64,000 bases of DNA from Nocardiopsis eucommiae (GCA_018388625.1 CP074402.1:3844001-3908000); one strand, 5' to 3'. Counted from the first letter of the stretch, positions 30,099 to 42,816 are shown. Notes: a model not told the origin generated them from the sequence alone. A program made the numbers and translations.

Positions 30099-30387
30099 AA
30101 CCCTTGACCTCCCCTACGGACCGGCCACGGCCCGATGGGACTCTTGACGTCTCCCACGACTGGCCGCCGTCGGAAACTCAATATGTCGACAGCAACGTAC
30201 CTCTGTGCGGCGACTCTAGAACGACGACACGGCGCACTTCAACATGATCCGACCAGGATTCCCCACCCTCTGCAACCGGGAGGAACCGCACGCTCGTACC
30301 CATTTCTCTCGTAGGAGAAGGGTACACACGACACGCCTCGGACTCGTCCCGAACGCGGTACGGGCTCCCCGCGAGCGGCTCCCGGCC

Positions 30388-31422
30388 TCACACCCGGCCA
30401 CCCGGGTCCGCTCCGCGCCGCGCCCTCGGATGGCTGGAGGCGTACACCTCACGCAGCCGCTCCACGGTCACCAGGGTGTAGACCTGCGTGGTGGTGACCG
30501 AACTGTGCCCCAGCAGCTCCTGCACGACACGGATGTCCGCGCCTCCGTCGATCAGGTGGGTGGCGAAGGAGTGCCTGAGGGTGTGCGGCGACACCCCTCG
30601 ACCCCGGCCCGCTCCGCCACCGCCGACAGCAGCACCCATCCGCCCTGCCGGGTCAGGCGACCACCCCGCGTGTTCAGGAAGAGCGCCGGGCCGCCCCGTC
30701 CGGAAGCGGCCAGAACCGGCCGCACCAGTGTCAGGTAGCCGGCCAGGGCACGGCGCGCGTACGAACCCAGCGGCACCAGGCGTTCCTTGCCGCCCTTGCC
30801 CCGGAAGCGCACCAGACCGACCGGGCCGCTCGCGTCCACCGCCTCCGCGACGTCGTCCACGTCCAGGCCCACCGCCTCCGACACCCGCGCCCCCGTGCCG
30901 TACAGCACCTCCAACAGGGCGCGGTCGCGCTGGGCCAGGAGGTCGGACCGCGCGTCGGAGGCCGGTGCCGCCACCGGACCGGCCGCGTCCAACAACCGTT
31001 CCACCTGGTCCAGGGGAACGGCCTTGGGCAGGCGCATGGGCGGTGACGGTGGCACGACCTCGACGGCCGGGTCGGTGTCCGCCCACCCCTCACGGACCGC
31101 GAACCGGTGCAGCCCCCGCACGGCGGCGAGCGTGCGCCCGGCCGAGGAGGCGCTCAGCGGGGGTGGGTCCCGTCCCCGTCACGCAGCGCCCCCAGGAACG
31201 CGCCGACGTGCCCCGTGGTCGCTCCGGCGAGGTCGGTGACGCCCTGGTCGCTCAGGTACTCGACGTAGCGCCACAGGTCACGCCGGTAGGCCAGCAGGGT
31301 GTTGTCGGCCAGGGCCCGCTCGGCGCTCAGGTGGTCGAGGAAGGCGGCGCGGACCCGGCCCAGGGGCCCTCGTCCAGCTCCGCGCGCCCCGGCTCCCTCT
31401 CCCCCGCGTCCGTTCCCACCAC
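30388..31422 (-). CDS. xerD: Tyrosine recombinase XerD, frame broken three times
   Basis: The joined protein has a SAM-like N-domain ([20 protein letters not shown]) and a catalytic domain with the expected Arg in [12 protein letters not shown], Lys in [11 protein letters not shown], His-x-x-Arg in [13 protein letters not shown], His in [10 protein letters not shown] and the Tyr nucleophile in VYTLV. Single bases are missing at 31363-31366, 31159-31163 and 30594-30597, all G or C runs. With its context next to the nudix gene and pyrG it is the chromosome-dimer resolvase and not a phage integrase. GTG 31422 lies four bases downstream of the nudix stop. Confidence 0.87.
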
Positions 31423-31426
31423 CGGC

Positions 31427-32095
31427 TCAGTCGTCCGAGGCCACGGGCAGGGACACGAAGCCGTCCTGGGAGGCGGCGTGGGCGGCGAGGATCCCGATGA
31501 CCGTCGCCCCGTTGTGCAGCCGTCCCTCCATGACCGCGCGCACCGCCTCCGGCAGCGGCAGCCACTCGGAGGCCAGGTCGGTCTCCTCGTGTTCGCGCAC
31601 GAAGTCGATCTCCTCCTCGGGCACCTCGGTGAGGTCACGCGCGAGGAAGACGTGGATGCGCTCGTTGGAGAAACCCGTGCTCGGGTAGAAGTCGGGGAGC
31701 CGGTGCCAGGTGGCGGCGCGCAGCGAGGCCTCCTCCACCAGCTCACGTCTGGCGGTGGCCAGCGGCCCCTCACCGTCACCGTCGATCAGACCGGCGGGCA
31801 GCTCCCAGAGCGTGTGCTGGGTGGGGTGCCGGTACTGGCGTTGCAGGAGCACGCGCCCCCGGGAGTCGAGGGCGACGATCGCGGAGGCGCCGGGGTGGTC
31901 CATGTAGTCTCGGGCGGCCACCGCCCGGCCCTGGCCGTGGGCGCCGGGCATCTCCACCCAGTCCGTGCGCATAGAGCACTTGGCGCCCCGGTACCGCTCC
32001 TCGGACCGCTCCACCGGCCACGATTCGGGGGCGTCCGCGACCTTCGCGAACGCCCCCGTCGTCTCGTCCTCGACCGGGCGGGTGTGGTTGGCCAT
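31427..32095 (-). CDS. NUDIX hydrolase, ADP-ribose pyrophosphatase type
   Basis: The 222-residue protein has a Nudix box: Gly-Leu-Ile-Asp, then ARRELVEEASL near residue 100. Upstream strands (SAIVALDSRGRVLLQRQYRHP) and WELPAGL are typical of ADP-ribose pyrophosphatases. ATG 32095 (MANHTRPVED) is chosen as the first plausible start after pyrG. It sits between pyrG and xerD, its usual actinomycete place. The frame is intact. Confidence 0.9.
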   Translation of the reverse strand: MANHTRPVEDETTGAFAKVADAPESWPVERSEERYRGAKCSMRTDWVEMPGAHGQGRAVAARDYMDHPGASAIVALDSRGRVLLQRQYRHPTQHTLWELPAGLIDGDGEGPLATARRELVEEASLRAATWHRLPDFYPSTGFSNERIHVFLARDLTEVPEEEIDFVREHEETDLASEWLPLPEAVRAVMEGRLHNGATVIGILAAHAASQDGFVSLPVASDD

Positions 32096-32139
32096 GCGGC
32101 CCCTCTCAGGCTCGGGCCCCACCCGCCTGGTCGTCGCCG

Positions 32140-33779
<1,640 letters not shown>

Positions 33780-34100
33780 AGTGTTGCTCCCGTGGTTTGA
33801 GTGGCTACGGCTGGCTCGGGCGAGCTGGGCGGCCGTGCGGCGGTCCGGATCCGAGCGGCGGCGATGCCGTTCCAGCGCGTCGGACTCCACGGGGCACCAG
33901 AATAACAGGCCCCTCGTTCGTCCACACCTGGGAACGTCCACGCGACCCCCGGTGTTCCCCACCCCCACCTGCACGGTTGCCGCGAACCCCTGGTGGCGGG
34001 GGACTCCCGTGCCCGCCCACCGCCCGCCGGGTGGCGAAGGCAACACCGCCGCGCACCCCTCCGAGCGGGGCGGGACCGCGGGCGGAGGACGCGGCGGTGA

Positions 34101-35023
34101 TCAGGCGGGGAAGCCCCCGCGCGGCCGAGGTAGGCGGGCGGCCGCTTGCCGAGCCGCTCCCCCATCCAGTCACCCAGCGCGGCCGCTCCGGACAGGCTCA
34201 CCCCGGTGCGCAGACCACTGCGGTGCAGCATGTACAGCAGGTCCTCGGTACCGATGTTGCCCGTGGCGGCGGGGGCGAACGGGCAGCCACCGAAGCCGCC
34301 CAGGCTGGAGTCCAGGACCCGGACCCCCTTCTCCACGGCGACCAGCGCGTTCGCGAAGCCGGTGTTGCGGGTGTTGTGGAAATGACAGCGCAGGGTCCGA
34401 CCGCCCGCCACCTCGGCGGTACGGCGCAGCAGGTCACGCACCTGGGCGGGGACACCCACGCCGATCGTGTCGGCCAGCGCGATCTCCACGGCCCCGGTGT
34501 CCGCGATCCGGCGGACGACCTCCACCACCCGCTCGGGCGCGACCTCACCGTCGAAGGGGCACCCGAAGGCCGTGGAGACCGTGACGCTCAACGGCACCCC
34601 CGTACCCTCCAGGGCCCGGTCCATCTCCACCAGGGAGTCCAGCATCGCGTCGACGGTGCTGCCCTGGTTGCGGGTGCTGAACCCGTCCGTGGCCGGAACC
34701 GCCACGTTGACCTCGGACACCCCCGCCTCCAGCGCCCGGTCCAGGCCGCGCCGGTTGAGCGCCAGACCGATGAAGGACACCCCGGGCACCCGCGTGACCC
34801 CGGCCATGACCTCCTCGGCCCCGGCCATCTGCGGCACCCGCTTGGGATGGACGAAGCTGACCGCCTCGATCCTCCGCACCCCGGCGGCCACGGCCCGGTC
34901 GATCAGCTCCACCCGGTCCTCGACCGACAGCACGGTGGACTCGTTCTGGAGGCCGTCACGCGGCCCCACCTCCACGATCTCCACGTGCTCGGCACCCTCG
35001 GGTCCGCGGTCGTCCGCGCTCAT
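34101..35023 (-). CDS. Hydroxymethylglutaryl-CoA lyase-like enzyme, frame broken at its very end
   Basis: HMGL-type TIM barrel: VEVGPRDGLQNE near the N-terminus, VSFVHPKRVPQMA, the metal ligands of RCHFHNTRNTG, and a GGFGGCPFAPAATGNIGTED loop with the catalytic Cys. About 307 residues. One G is lost (plus-strand C run 34114-34118) near the last codons; repaired, the protein ends ...GRAGGFPA at 34101. It would split HMG-CoA to acetoacetate and acetyl-CoA in leucine breakdown, though related acyl-CoA lyases cannot be excluded. Confidence 0.88.
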
Positions 35024-35128
35024 CGGCTCCACCTCTCCACGCCACACTGCGCTTGCGCGCCCAGGCTAACCAGCCCGCGAGGTGAACTCCGTCACCGGGG
35101 CCGCGATCGCCCTGGGCGCGCACCGAGG

Positions 35129-36123
35129 TCAGCGCAGGGCGAGGGCGGGACGGACCTCCCAGGTCGTCCACACCGGGCGGTAGCCCATCCGGTGCCAGAA
35201 CGGCCCGGAGAGCGGGTTCATGGCGGCGTAGTTGAGCACCGACACCCCCACACCGTGGCTGTCCAGAGCCTGGTGCGCCTGGCTCACCAGGGCGGTGCCG
35301 ATCCCGCGACCGCGTTCGGCGTCCGCGACCACCCCGTAGCCGATGTGCGCGATCGGGCGCGCCCGCACCAGGGACTTCGCCCAGCGGGAGCGTTCGGGCG
35401 GCGACACCCACAGCAGTCCCACGGCCCGGCCCCGGCGCTCGGCCAACCAGATCCACGAACGCGAACGGTTGAGCGCCCGCGCCGCGACCTTGCGGGTCTG
35501 CTCGGCGGTGTCGGGCTGGAGGAACACCCCGCCGAAGTGCTGCTCGTAGCGGTGCTCCTCCATCAACAGGCCCACCACCTGGGTCAGGTCGCTGATGTCG
35601 GCCAGCCGGATGGCCACGTCGCGCGGGGGCAGCGACGGCGGTACGCCACGGCGGCGCTGGCGGGCGGCGAGCACGGTGTAGGGCTGGAGGCCGTGGCGCT
35701 GCAGCGGGATGATCCCCTCGACGTCGCGCGCGGGCCAGCTCACCAGGGCGGCCGACTCCGAGCCGGTGCCGGTGGGCAGGTCCTCGATCTGATCGCGCCA
35801 GCTGGTGAGCAGGGAGTCCAGGGCGCGGGCGGGTTCGGGGCCGCCGACGATGGGGGTGAGCCAGTGCTGGTCGGGCACGCCCCAGATACGGCCCACCTCG
35901 CCCGGCTGGTACCAGGTGTAGTGCATGCTGCCCGCGGCGACGGTTCGCCCGTCCTCGTCGCTGACGGTCAGCAGGGGGTAGGAGTTGGCTGCGAACCCCA
36001 CGGGTTCGGGCAGCAGGGGTCCGACTCCGCCCAACGCTGGGCAGCGGAGTGCACCAGCGGATCGAGTCCGATGTCGCCGCCAGGCGACTCATCATGCCGC
36101 ACCCGAGCGACATAACCACTCAC
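35129..36123 (-). CDS. GNAT-family acetyltransferase with N-terminal extension, frame broken once
   Basis: GTG 36123 follows GGAGGGG by eight bases and opens VSGYVARVRHDESPGGD. One base is missing at 36015-36018, after which LLPEPVGFAANSYPLL continues to 35129 (~331 residues). The C-terminal GNAT domain shows the acetyl-CoA loop DAERGRGIGTALV and NPLSGPFWHRMGYRPVW. The N-terminal half is GNAT-like in pattern and may be a degenerate second unit. The substrate is unknown. Confidence 0.78.
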
Positions 36124-36426
36124 CCGCCCCACCCCTCCATTCGTCAAGAGCGTGCCCCGACCGGACTGACGGGTGCGGTCGTGTCTCGGCACCCGCAGGG
36201 GAACCGGACGGTCGTCCGAACCAACCGACGTGTCGGGACAGGATCGACCGTACCGCCTCGAAGCGGTCCGGGTGAACGGAAACCGGAGAACACGGGCCCT
36301 TCCGTCTCCCGGCGCCACCTCCGGCGCGGGCCTCGGGCACGCTGACACGGTGTGCGCGAACGGGCACCACGGTAACGGACGGGGGTTCGTACCCGGAGGG
36401 CGGGGAGGCCCTCCGCCACGGGGGTC
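36124..36426. other. Intergenic region with one hairpin
   Basis: No gene is supported. A hairpin GGAGGGC (36395-36401) with GCCCTCC (36408-36414) lies just 3' of the leftward lipoprotein gene and may terminate it. Confidence 0.45.
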
Positions 36427-36875
36427 CTACTCGGCCTCGGGGGTGGCGGTGCCGCCCTCGCTCACGGTGGTGTTGCGCCCGTGGTTGATCACCTCGGGGT
36501 CCCCGGTGGCGAAGGAGACCTGGTTGTCCACACCCACGAGGACGATCTTCTCGGCCGTGCCCACCTCGACGACGGAGTTGCGCCCGGTGGCGCGGACCAG
36601 ACCGCAGGCGCCGTCCAGTATCACGACCGCGTCGTCGGCCTTGACCACGACCTCGCGGTTGGCGCAGTCCTCGTGCACCTCGACGCCGTCGTCGACCACC
36701 ACGATCACGTCGTCGTTGGAGACGCCGTCCACCGGCTCCTCCTCCGGCTCCTGCCCGAGGTCGGGGTGGGCTCGATCTCCTCCGGGTCCCCACCACCCCG
36801 GTCGGACCCGCACCCGGCCACCAGGAGACCCGTCAGCACCGTGGCACCCACAAGGCCCAGAACCCGACTGACCAT
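36427..36875 (-). CDS. DUF3060-like lipoprotein, frame broken once
   Basis: The ATG at 36875 follows GGGGGAGTTC. The signal peptide MVSRVLGLVGATVLTGLLVA ends in a lipobox (VAGC), so the protein is anchored outside. With one base restored at 36763-36766, it reads through an acidic linker and then a repetitive beta-rich domain of alternating strands (NREVVVKADDAVVILDG, NSVVEVGTAEKIVLVGVDNQ) typical of DUF3060. About 149 residues. The function is unknown. Confidence 0.78.
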
Positions 36876-37010
36876 GAACTCCCCCACACCCGAAAAAGGC
36901 AAAAGCGACATTCGACTTACGCAAAGCACAAGAATATGTCACGTGAAGGTAACTATGCGACCCAACCGTACTGGGATCGTGCCTGATTCGAGACGGGAAC
37001 CGTGGTCACC

Positions 37011-37038
37011 GTGGGGATTCCGCACGCGGAATCCCCAC
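37011..37038 (-). terminator. Terminator hairpin 3' of uvrB
   Basis: A perfect 12-bp stem (GTGGGGATTCCG with CGGAATCCCCAC) and a 4-base loop lie 42 bp beyond the uvrB stop on its transcribed side. Confidence 0.8.
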
Positions 37039-37079
37039 GCCACAGGGCCTGACCGGCACCCTACCGGTACCCGCCGAGG

Positions 37080-39172
37080 TCACTTCAACCCGGCCGCGTC
37101 CATCCCCCGAAGCTCCCACTTCAGCTCGCCGATCTCGTCCCGCAGCCGGGCCGCGAGCTCGAACTGGAGGTCGGTCGCCGCCTGGTGCATCTGCGTGCTC
37201 AGCTGGTCGATCAGCCCGGCCAGCTCCGCACGCGGCATGTTCGCCACGTCGGCGCGCTCACCCAGCGCGGGGACCGGCGCCCTGGCGGCCTGGGCGCCCT
37301 GGCGGTAACCGGTCGACATGAGCTCCTCGGTGTCCACGTCCTCGCGGTTCAGGGTGTCCAGGATGTCCGCGATCTGCTTGCGCAACGGCGTCGGGTCGAT
37401 CCCGTGCTCCGCGTTGTACGCCAGCTGCTTGTCCCGGCGCCGCGTGGTCTCGTCGATCGCGGCCCGCATGGAGTCCGTGACGTTGTCCGCGTACATGTGC
37501 ACCTGACCGTCCACGTTGCGCGCCGCGCGGCCGATCGTCTGGATCAGCGAGGTCTCCGAACGCAGGAAACCCTCCTTGTCCGCGTCCAGGATCGCCACCA
37601 GCGAGACCTCCGGCAGGTCCAGGCCCTCACGCAGCAGGTTGATACCGACCAGGACGTCGAACTCGCCCACCCGCAGCTCGCGCAGCAGCTCCACCCGGCG
37701 CAGCGTGTCCACCTCACTGTGCAGGTACCGCACCCGGATGCCCAGCTCCGCGAAGTAGTCCGTGAGGTCCTCGGCCATCTTCTTGGTCAGGGTGGTCACC
37801 AGGACCCGCTCGGAGCGCTCCGCGCGCTCCCGGATCTCGTGCACCAGGTCGTCGATCTGCCCGTCGGTCGGCTTGACCACCACCTGCGGGTCGACCAGCC
37901 CGGTCGGGCGGATGACCTGCTCGACCACGTCGCCACCGGACTGGCGCAGCTCGTACTTGCCGGGCGTCGCGGACAGGTAGACCGACTGCCCGATGCGCTT
38001 CGTGAACTCCTCCCACTTCAGCGGCCGGTTGTCCATGGCCGACGGCAGCCGGAAGCCGTGGTCGACCAGGGTGCGCTTGCGCGCCGCGTCGCCCTCGTAC
38101 ATGGCACCGATCTGCGGGACCGTCACGTGCGACTCGTCCAGGACCAGCAGGAAGTCCTCGGGGAAGTAGTCCAGCAGCGTGTTGGGGGCACTCCCCGGGT
38201 CACGGCCGTCGAAGTGCCGCGAGTAGTTCTCGATCCCCGAACAGGTGCCGAGCTGACGCATCATCTCCAGGTCGTGGGTGGTGCGCATCCGCAGCCGCTG
38301 CGCCTCCAGCAGCTTGCCCTGGTCCTCCAGCTCGGTCAGCCGCTCGCCCAGCTCCGCCTCGATCGTGCCGATCGCGCGTTCGGTGCGCTCCTCACCGGCC
38401 ACGTAGTGGGAGGCCGGGAAGATGAACATCTCCTCGCTCTCGCCCAGCACCTCGCCGGTCAGGGGTGCAGGGTGAGCAGCCGCTCGATCTCGTCACCGAA
38501 CATCTCGATGCGGATCGCCAGTTCCTCGTAGACCGGGATGATCTCGATGGTGTCCCCGCGCACCCGGAACGTGCCGCGTGTGAACGCCACGTCGTTGCGC
38601 GTGTACTGCATCTCCACCAGGCGACGCAGCAGGTCGTCCCGGTCCACCTCCATGCCCACCGCGAGCTGGGCCATACGGTCCACGTACTCCTGCGGTGTGC
38701 CCAGACCGTAGATGCACGACACGGACGCCACCACGATCGTGTCCCGCCGGGTGAGCAGCGAGTTGGTCGCGGAGTGCCGCAGCCGCTCCACCTCGTCGTT
38801 GATCGAGGAGTCCTTCTCGATGTAGGTGTCACTCTGCGGGACGTAGGCCTCGGGCTGGTAGTAGTCGTAGTAGGAGACGAAGTACTCGACGGCGTTGTTC
38901 GGCAGCATCTGCCGCAGCTCGTTGGCGAACTGCGCCGCCAGGGTCTTGTTGGGCTGCATCACCAGCGTGGGCCGCTGGAGCTGTTCCACCGTCCACGCCA
39001 CCGTGGCCGTCTTGCCAGTACCGGTCGCGCCCAGCAGCACCGTGTGCTGGTCGCCCTCCCGCACCCTCTTGGTGATCTGCTCGATCGCCCGGGGCTGGTC
39101 CCCCGCCGGGGTCATCTCCGAGACGACCTCGAAGGGTGCCTCGCTGCGCTTGATGTCACTGACCGGTCGCAC
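37080..39172 (-). CDS. uvrB: Excinuclease ABC subunit B, frame broken once
   Basis: Walker [10 protein letters not shown] near residue 48, the damage-verifying beta-hairpin [20 protein letters not shown], the Walker B/DEAD-like [12 protein letters not shown], helicase motif [12 protein letters not shown] and a C-terminal UVR domain ([21 protein letters not shown]) are all visible. About 697 residues with one base restored in the run 38462-38465. UvrB verifies DNA lesions in nucleotide excision repair. GTG 39172 has GAGAAGAGGG upstream. Confidence 0.95.
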
Positions 39173-39409
39173 TTGCCCTCTTCTCCCCTACGAACGTCGG
39201 GCCGCTCCCTCGCCCACGTGTCCCTTCCTCCAACGCTACAGACCGCCCACGACATCCCGGTGCCCCGGAAACCCCTCCCACGGGGCCCGGACCGGATCGT
39301 CGACGTCGGTGCGTACGCGTCCCACCACCCGCCGCCGCGAGGCGTCCCGTGGCCACCCAGGGCCACGGGGAGGGCACGGAAGCGGACGGGGCGGGCGGGA
39401 CGCAGGGGC

Positions 39410-40012
39410 CTAGTCGGCGCGCTCCAGGAGTTCACGCCACAGCTCCGCCACACGGGAGGCGAGCTCCTCGCGGCTCCCGGAGTTGTCCACCACCAGGTCG
39501 GCGGCGGCCAGGCGGGTCGACCGGTCGGCCTGGGCGGCGATCCGGGCCCGCACCTGCTCGGCGGGCATGTCCCGGTCACGCGAGACCCGCTCGACACGGA
39601 GGTCGTCGGGGGTGTCCACCACGACCACCACGTCGTAGAGGGACTCCAGCCCGTTCTCCACCAGGAGGGGCACGTCGTAGACCACCACCCTGGCGCCGGA
39701 GGCCTCGGCCTCCGCCATCAGCTGTCCGCTGCGCTCGGCCACCCGGGGGTGGACGATCGCGTTGAGGCTGGCCAGGCGGGCCTCGTCGGCGAAGACGATC
39801 GCGCCCAGCGCGGGCCGGTCCAGGCTTCCGTCGGCTGCGAGCACCCGGTCACCGAACTCGGAGACCACCTCGGCCAGCCCCGGTGTTCCGGGCGCGACCA
39901 CCTCGCGGGCGATGGCGTCGGCGTCGATCACCACCGCACCATAGGAGGACAGCGCGGACGAGACCGCGCTCTTGCCCGAACCGATACCGCCGGTGAGACC
40001 CACTTTCAGCAT
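39410..40012 (-). CDS. coaE: Dephospho-CoA kinase
   Basis: About 200 residues beginning [19 protein letters not shown] with Walker [22 protein letters not shown] is the conserved core and [18 protein letters not shown] the lid region. It catalyses the last step of CoA synthesis. I use ATG 40012, three codons inside the longest frame. Confidence 0.94.
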   Translation of the reverse strand: MLKVGLTGGIGSGKSAVSSALSSYGAVVIDADAIAREVVAPGTPGLAEVVSEFGDRVLAADGSLDRPALGAIVFADEARLASLNAIVHPRVAERSGQLMAEAEASGARVVVYDVPLLVENGLESLYDVVVVVDTPDDLRVERVSRDRDMPAEQVRARIAAQADRSTRLAAADLVVDNSGSREELASRVAELWRELLERAD

Positions 40013-40045
40013 GGGCCACACCCTAGGGGGCCCGGTGGTGGGGCG

Positions 40046-40543
40046 TCACGCCGACCCCGCGACCACCCGGTCCAGTTCCTTGCGCATGTGCACCATCACC
40101 AGGTGCTCCGCGACCCGCTCGCGGTGGGTCTCCGCGTATCCGAGGGTCCGGTACAGGCGCTGGTTCCTCGGGCTCTGCGCCCCCGTGAAGAGGGTGAGCG
40201 CCGTCAGTTCGGGCCTGCGCTCGCGCAGGTCGTCCTCGACCCGGGTCAGCAGGGCCCCCGCGATCCCTCGTCGGCGCATGTCCGGGGCGACCACCAGGCG
40301 GCCCACCACCCCGGTGGTCTCGGTGACCCCGGCCCGGACCGCCCCGACCAGTCGGTGCCCGACCACGGCCTTGAGCACCACAGCGTCGGCGTCGGCGAGC
40401 AGCTTCTCGATCCGGGCCAGCCCCTCGGTGAGCGGCAGGATGAACGGGTCCCCGCAGGCCTGGGCCTCGTCCACGTAGGCGGCACGTTGCAGGGTGAAGA
40501 TCTCACCGGCGTCGTCGGGGGTGGCCGGGTGGATGTCGAACAC
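40046..40543 (-). CDS. GNAT-family acetyltransferase
   Basis: The 165-residue single GNAT domain starts FDIHPATPDDAGEIFTLQRAAY. The acetyl-CoA loop is RLVVAPDMRRRGIAGALL, followed by LTLFTGAQSPRNQRLYRTLGY. It is encoded 33 bp upstream of coaE on the same strand and may share its transcript. The substrate is unknown. Confidence 0.86.
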   Translation of the reverse strand: MFDIHPATPDDAGEIFTLQRAAYVDEAQACGDPFILPLTEGLARIEKLLADADAVVLKAVVGHRLVGAVRAGVTETTGVVGRLVVAPDMRRRGIAGALLTRVEDDLRERRPELTALTLFTGAQSPRNQRLYRTLGYAETHRERVAEHLVMVHMRKELDRVVAGSA

Positions 40544-40617
40544 GTCGCCTCCTCAACTGGGTCCCCGCCCTCGGCGGGTACCAGGCAACCCTAGCCCCCG
40601 GTACGTAGCCTTGACCC

Positions 40618-40983
40618 ATGGTGAGCAGCAACGCAGTCGATGTGGACGCCTATCTGGCGGAACTTCCCGAACCCGACCGGGCCGTGCTGAGCCGTCTCCG
40701 GGACCTGTGCCGCGACGAGCTCGCGGGGTTCGAGGAGGTGATGGCGTACGGGATGCCCGGCTATCGCAGGGACGGGGTCATGGAGGTGGCCTTCGCCCGC
40801 CAGAAGCGGCACGTCTCCGTCTATCTGATGCGCGAGGACGTCACCGCCGCCCTCGCCGACCGGCTCGCGGACCAGGACATGGGCCGGGGGTGTCTGCGCT
40901 TCCGGAGCCCCGGGGCGGTCGACCTCGACCTCGTGCGCGACCTGCTGCGAGCGACCGCCGCGACCCGGGGTCCGGCCCGCTGA
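40618..40983 (+). CDS. DUF1801-family protein
   Basis: The 121-residue protein has the DUF1801 pattern: VDAYLAELPEPDRAVLSRLR, then EVMAYGMPGYRRDGVMEVAF and KRHVSVYLMRED. This small fold is common in actinomycetes and lacks a known biochemical role. It is divergent from the acetyltransferase gene and convergent with rpsA. Confidence 0.82.
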   Translation: MVSSNAVDVDAYLAELPEPDRAVLSRLRDLCRDELAGFEEVMAYGMPGYRRDGVMEVAFARQKRHVSVYLMREDVTAALADRLADQDMGRGCLRFRSPGAVDLDLVRDLLRATAATRGPAR

Positions 40984-40989
40984 CACGCG

Positions 40990-41027
40990 GAAGGGCCGCC
41001 CCCACCCGTGGGTGGGGACGGCCCTTC
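40990..41027. terminator. Bidirectional hairpin between the DUF1801 gene and rpsA
   Basis: The outer stem GAAGGGCCG/CGGCCCTTC plus an inner CCCCACCC/GGGTGGGG stem form a long hairpin between convergent genes. Confidence 0.8.
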
Positions 41028-41066
41028 ACTCAGGCGTCACTCGGGCCGGAGCCCGGCGGGAGACCC

Positions 41067-42566
41067 TCAGGCCTCGCCGCCCGCGAGCTTCTCGCGGAGG
41101 GCGGCCAGAGCCTCGTCGGAGGCCAGGGCGCCGCTGGTGGAGTCCGAGCTGGACGACGAACCGCCGGCGCTCTGCCCGCCACCGGTGTAGTCCTCCTCGT
41201 CCTCCTCCGGAGCAGGGGCGTTGGCGGCGTCGGCCTCGGCCGCGCGCGCCTCCTCGACCTGCTTGCGGTGAGCCTCGAAGCGGGCCTGCGCCTCGGCGTA
41301 GCTGCGCTCCCACTCGTCGCGCTGGGCCTCGAAGCCCTCGAGCCACTCGCCGCTGTCCGCGTCGAAGCCCTCGGGGTACTTGTAGTTGCCCTGCTCGTCG
41401 TAGTCGGCGGCCATGCCGTACAGGGTGGGGTCGAAGTCCACCTGGTCGGGCGAGACGCTCTCGTTGGCCTGCTTCAGCGAGAGGCTGATGCGACGGCGGT
41501 CGAGGTCGATGTCGATGATCTTGACGAAGATCTCGGTGCCGACCTGGACGACCTGCTCCGGCACCTCGACGTGGCGCTCGGCCAGCTCGGAGATGTGGAC
41601 CAGGCCCTCGATGCCCTCCTCGACGCGCACGAACGCACCGAACGGGACGAGCTTGGTGACCTTGCCGGGAACGACCTGACCGATCTGGTGGGTCCGGGCG
41701 AACTGCTGCCACGGGTCTTCCTGGGTCGCCTTGAGCGACAGGGAGACGCGCTCGCGCTCCATGTCCACGTCGAGAACCTCGACGGTGACCTCCTGGCCGA
41801 CCTCGACAACCTCGCTCGGGTGGTCGATGTGCTTCCAGGACAGCTCGGAGACGTGCACCAGACCGTCGACGCCACCCAGGTCCACGAAGGCACCGAAGTT
41901 GACGATCGAGGAGACGACGCCCTTGCGGATCTGACCCTTCTGGAGGGTGTTGAGGAACGTCTGACGAACCTCGGACTGGGTCTGCTCCAGCCAGGCGCGA
42001 CGGGACAGGACCACGTTGTTGCGGTTCTTGTCCAGCTCGATGATCTTCGCCTCGAGCTCGCGGCCGACGTAGGGCTGAAGGTCGCGGACGCGACGCATCT
42101 CGACCAGGGACGCCGGAAGGAAGCCGCGGAGGCCGATGTCGAGGATGAGACCACCCTTGACGACCTCGATGACGGTGCCGGTGACGACGCCGTCCTCTTC
42201 CTTGATCTTCTCGATCGTGCCCCAGGCCCGCTCGTACTGAGCGCGCTTCTTGGACAGAATCAGACGGCCTTCCTTGTCCTCCTTCTGGAGAACGAGGGCT
42301 TCGACCTGGTCGCCGACGGCAACGACCTCACCGGGGTCGACGTCGTGCTTGATCGACAGTTCCCGAGAGGGGATGACACCCTCGGTCTTGTAGCCGATGT
42401 CGAGCAAGACCTCGTCTCGATCGACCTTCACGATGGTGCCCTCGACGATGTCACCGTCGTTGAAGTACTTGATGGTCTCGTCGATCGCCGCGAGGAAGGC
42501 TTCCTCGGACCCGATGTCGTTGACCGCTACCTGGGGTGTCGAGGTGGCCTCGGTGCTGCTCGTCAT
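41067..42566 (-). CDS. rpsA: 30S ribosomal protein S1
   Basis: About 499 residues. Four S1 motifs follow one another (roughly residues 35-105, 120-190, 205-280 and 295-365), e.g. GDIVEGTIVKVDRDEVLLDIG and VSSIVNFGAFVDLGGVDGLVH. The C-terminal tail is acidic and Ser/Gly-rich and replaces the extra S1 repeats of proteobacterial S1. S1 helps mRNA load on ribosomes. ATG 42566 gives MTSSTEATSTPQVAVNDIG, a normal actinomycete start. The frame is intact. Confidence 0.96.
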   Translation of the reverse strand: MTSSTEATSTPQVAVNDIGSEEAFLAAIDETIKYFNDGDIVEGTIVKVDRDEVLLDIGYKTEGVIPSRELSIKHDVDPGEVVAVGDQVEALVLQKEDKEGRLILSKKRAQYERAWGTIEKIKEEDGVVTGTVIEVVKGGLILDIGLRGFLPASLVEMRRVRDLQPYVGRELEAKIIELDKNRNNVVLSRRAWLEQTQSEVRQTFLNTLQKGQIRKGVVSSIVNFGAFVDLGGVDGLVHVSELSWKHIDHPSEVVEVGQEVTVEVLDVDMERERVSLSLKATQEDPWQQFARTHQIGQVVPGKVTKLVPFGAFVRVEEGIEGLVHISELAERHVEVPEQVVQVGTEIFVKIIDIDLDRRRISLSLKQANESVSPDQVDFDPTLYGMAADYDEQGNYKYPEGFDADSGEWLEGFEAQRDEWERSYAEAQARFEAHRKQVEEARAAEADAANAPAPEEDEEDYTGGGQSAGGSSSSSDSTSGALASDEALAALREKLAGGEA

Positions 42567-42787
42567 TTGTGGGTGGACTCCGGATACGGACAGGAACAGG
42601 AAATGGGCACGCCGCAGGTTCGAGCCCGTCGATCCGCAGTCCAGAAGTAAGAAGCGAAGGTCACATGTACGGAACGAGCCGTCCGTGACCGCCAGCCGCC
42701 GGTCCAGAGTGGAGACCGAAGCGGTGCAACCCTCCTGCCCCCTACCGGAGACAGCGGACGCCCGCACGAACCCACAACGCTGACGCC

Positions 42788-42816
42788 AGAATATGAGACG
42801 AGAGCGCGCAGGTCAA
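42788..42816 (-). promoter_or_regulatory. Promoter of rpsA with long leader
   Basis: On the leftward strand TTGACC (complement of 42811-42816) and TATTCT (complement of 42788-42793) are spaced by exactly 17 bp. Transcription should start near 42781, leaving a leader of about 215 nt before the rpsA ATG. The rest of 42567-43002 holds no supported gene. Confidence 0.65.

Noticed and set aside
30388..31422. A phage or island integrase
   Set aside because: The SAM-like N-domain, size and place between parA and the nudix/pyrG genes identify the housekeeping XerD recombinase.
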